Positions 5,611 through 6,944 of a stretch of 6,944 bases of DNA are shown here, one piece after another (positions within the stretch are counted from its first letter, which is position 1; the number at the start of each line of letters is the position of its first letter). The notes under the pieces are model-generated. The model was not told the origin of the DNA. It worked only from the letters and a program-made list of their open reading frames with translations, and did no database searches. The position numbers and the translations under genes were made by a program. Source of the stretch: Planctomycetota bacterium (GTDB lineage Bacteria > Planctomycetota > Phycisphaerae > UBA1845 > CAIVHJ01); the NCBI GenBank assembly GCA_022565195.1, contig JADFJZ010000073.1, positions 1-6,944 of the forward strand. Reading direction: 5' to 3'.

Positions 5611-6819
5611 ATGACACCTCGGCGCAAGACACGACGGGTTGACGTGGGCGGAATCGGCATCGGCGGCGATGCGCCCGTCGCCATCCAGTCCATGACCAGC
5701 ACCTACACCTACGACATCGATGCCACCGTCGCGCAGATTCGCGCGCTGGCCCGCGCCGGCGCCGACCTCGTGCGCGTGGCTGTGCCGGATCGGCGTGATA
5801 CGCAAGCCCTGCCGTCGATCCTCGAGCAATCGCCCTGCCCGATCATCGCCGACGTCCACTTCCATTACGAACGGGCCCTCGAAGCGATCGAGGCCGGCGT
5901 CCACAAGATCCGCCTGAACCCCGGCAACATCCAGGACCGCGAGCAAGTCAACCGCGTCATCGACGCCTGCAAGGAGCGCTCCATCCCGATCCGCGTCGGC
6001 GCCAACGAGGGCGGCATCGTCGAGCGCAAAGACAAGGACGCCCGCGCTGCCGAGAAGGCCGCCCTGGACCGCGACTACCACGGCGAACTCGTGCGGATCA
6101 TGTCCGACAAGATCGAAGAGTACCTCCGCATCTTCGAAGCCCGCGACTTCCACGACGTGGTGCTCAGCGCCAAGAGCATCGACGCCGTGATCACCATCGA
6201 CGCCTACCGGGCCATCAGCGAACGCTTCGACTATCCGCTGCACCTCGGCGTCACGCACGCCGGCCCGCCGGAAACCGGGCGGATTCGATCGGTGGCGGCC
6301 CTGGGCACACTGCTGGCGGAGGGCATCGGCGATACCATTCGCATCTCCTACGCCGCCGACCCAGTGTACGAAGCCGAGGACGCCAAGGAGCTGCTCTGCT
6401 CGCTGGGCTTGCGGCTGCGCACCGAGCCGGAGCTGATCGCCTGCCCGACCTGCGGCCGCATCGAGATTGACCTCATCAAGCTGGTCGGCGAGGTCCGCCG
6501 CAAGTTGGCCGACATCAAGGTGCCGGTCAAGGTCGCGGTCATGGGCTGCGTGGTCAACGGCCCCGGCGAAGCCGAGGGCGCCGACGTGGCCATCTTCGCC
6601 GGCAAGGGCAAGGGCATCATCTACGTGCAGGGCGAGCAGACCCGCACCGTCGCCGAAGCCGACATGCTGGCGGCGTTGTACGATGAGTGCGTCGCGTTTG
6701 CCGACCGTGTCGAGCGCGGCGAAGCCAAGCTGCACTCCGGCGACGTCACCATCCGCCCCCCCGACCCGCTCCCGCGCCGCGACGGCTCCATCCCATTGAC
6801 CGTCTCGTCCCCCGACTGA
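5611..6819 (+). CDS. ispG: 4-hydroxy-3-methylbut-2-enyl-diphosphate synthase
   Basis: IspG (GcpE) reduces methylerythritol cyclodiphosphate to HMBPP, the penultimate step of the MEP isoprenoid pathway, using a 4Fe-4S cluster and an external electron donor. It is a 402-residue two-domain bacterial form. The N-terminal TIM-barrel includes VAIQSMTST (23-31), ADVHFHYERAL (80-90) and IRLNPGNI (100-107). The C-terminal cluster domain has CPTCGR (Cys278, Cys281) and GCVVNGPGEA (Cys313, Glu320). The spacing of these four ligands equals that of E. coli IspG (270, 273, 305, 312). His216 in GVTHAG stands where I remember a glutamate (TEAG). The C-terminal tail after about residue 375 is proline-rich and unlikely to be catalytic. 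The start at 5611 is chosen because the in-frame ATG at 5602 lies within the -10 box. It follows rsmA by 33 bases. Confidence 0.96.
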   Translation: MTPRRKTRRVDVGGIGIGGDAPVAIQSMTSTYTYDIDATVAQIRALARAGADLVRVAVPDRRDTQALPSILEQSPCPIIADVHFHYERALEAIEAGVHKIRLNPGNIQDREQVNRVIDACKERSIPIRVGANEGGIVERKDKDARAAEKAALDRDYHGELVRIMSDKIEEYLRIFEARDFHDVVLSAKSIDAVITIDAYRAISERFDYPLHLGVTHAGPPETGRIRSVAALGTLLAEGIGDTIRISYAADPVYEAEDAKELLCSLGLRLRTEPELIACPTCGRIEIDLIKLVGEVRRKLADIKVPVKVAVMGCVVNGPGEAEGADVAIFAGKGKGIIYVQGEQTRTVAEADMLAALYDECVAFADRVERGEAKLHSGDVTIRPPDPLPRRDGSIPLTVSSPD

Positions 6820-6856
6820 CCCCACGCGCCGACCATCCTCCGATTGAGGCAACGCC

Positions 6857-6925
6857 CGGCCTTTCTCTCTGGCCGCTTAGAGCTTGCGGCGAAATGACTT
6901 TGTTCGGCCACTGAGCTTTTCGCCG
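6857..6925 (+). terminator. Possible terminator region after ispG
   Basis: Two stems follow the ispG stop: CGGCC/GGCCG (6857-6861 and 6871-6875, 9-nt loop), then an 8-bp CGGCGAAA/TTTCGCCG pair (6887-6894 and 6918-6925) with a 23-nt loop. A pyrimidine-rich TCTCTTCCTCCTC tail follows the second. The long loop and mixed tail make it an imperfect intrinsic terminator candidate. No gene was recognised from 6820 to the window end. Confidence 0.35.
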
Positions 6926-6944
6926 TCTCTTCCTCCTCAAACCC

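Noticed and set aside
4663..6852. A 729-codon open frame on the minus strand spanning both rsmA and ispG
   Set aside because: It is antisense to two certain genes. Its Gly/Asp/Val/Ala-rich, motif-free translation is typical of the complement of GC-rich coding sequence.
1..6944. tRNA, rRNA, CRISPR array or insertion sequence
   Set aside because: No cloverleaf-like sequence, regularly spaced repeats or transposase motifs were seen on either strand.

Overview
This is a GC-rich bacterial chromosomal window. It carries four housekeeping genes, a solitary nuclease and a phage-CII-type regulator. A planctomycete (Phycisphaerae-like) or closely related lineage is the best guess. This rests on the CII-like protein, on Shine-Dalgarno sites being present before only some genes, and on the GGAATGC/CGGATT-type intergenic repeats. 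It is inferred from remembered family patterns, not from a database search.

Layout. On the minus strand at the left are pyrE (orotate phosphoribosyltransferase, 7-531) and, upstream of it, purB (adenylosuccinate lyase of the class that includes the animal enzyme, 731-2167). The 199-base gap between them holds a strong hairpin right after the purB stop and two overlapping dyads in the pyrE leader. A gap of about 620 bases with short repeats and a perfect palindrome separates purB from a divergent plus-strand gene (2789-3913). That gene encodes an Mrr-like PD-(D/E)XK nuclease with an EVE/PUA-like N-terminal domain, and no methyltransferase is next to it. Facing it on the minus strand is a 157-residue CII-like DNA-binding protein (4123-4596) with a strong ribosome binding site. 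Its stop codon overlaps a doubtful 72-codon reading frame (3921-4139). To the right on the plus strand are rsmA/ksgA (16S rRNA dimethyladenosine transferase, 4711-5577) and ispG (MEP-pathway 4Fe-4S enzyme, 5611-6819).

How the genes relate. pyrE and purB serve pyrimidine and purine synthesis, rsmA serves ribosome maturation and ispG serves isoprenoid synthesis. They look like ordinary core neighbours. The nuclease and CII-like genes form an accessory-looking island between them, with lower GC just upstream of the nuclease.

Most notable points. (1) ispG and purB share the same start architecture: a TACAAT -10 box with its T exactly 7 nt before the chosen ATG and no Shine-Dalgarno site, which predicts leaderless mRNAs. 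(2) IspG has His216 where I recall the family having a glutamate (TEAG to THAG). (3) The nuclease is a solitary EVE-Mrr fusion whose C-terminal tail contains a 30-bp in-frame tandem duplication. I see no clear evidence of a wholly new multi-gene system.
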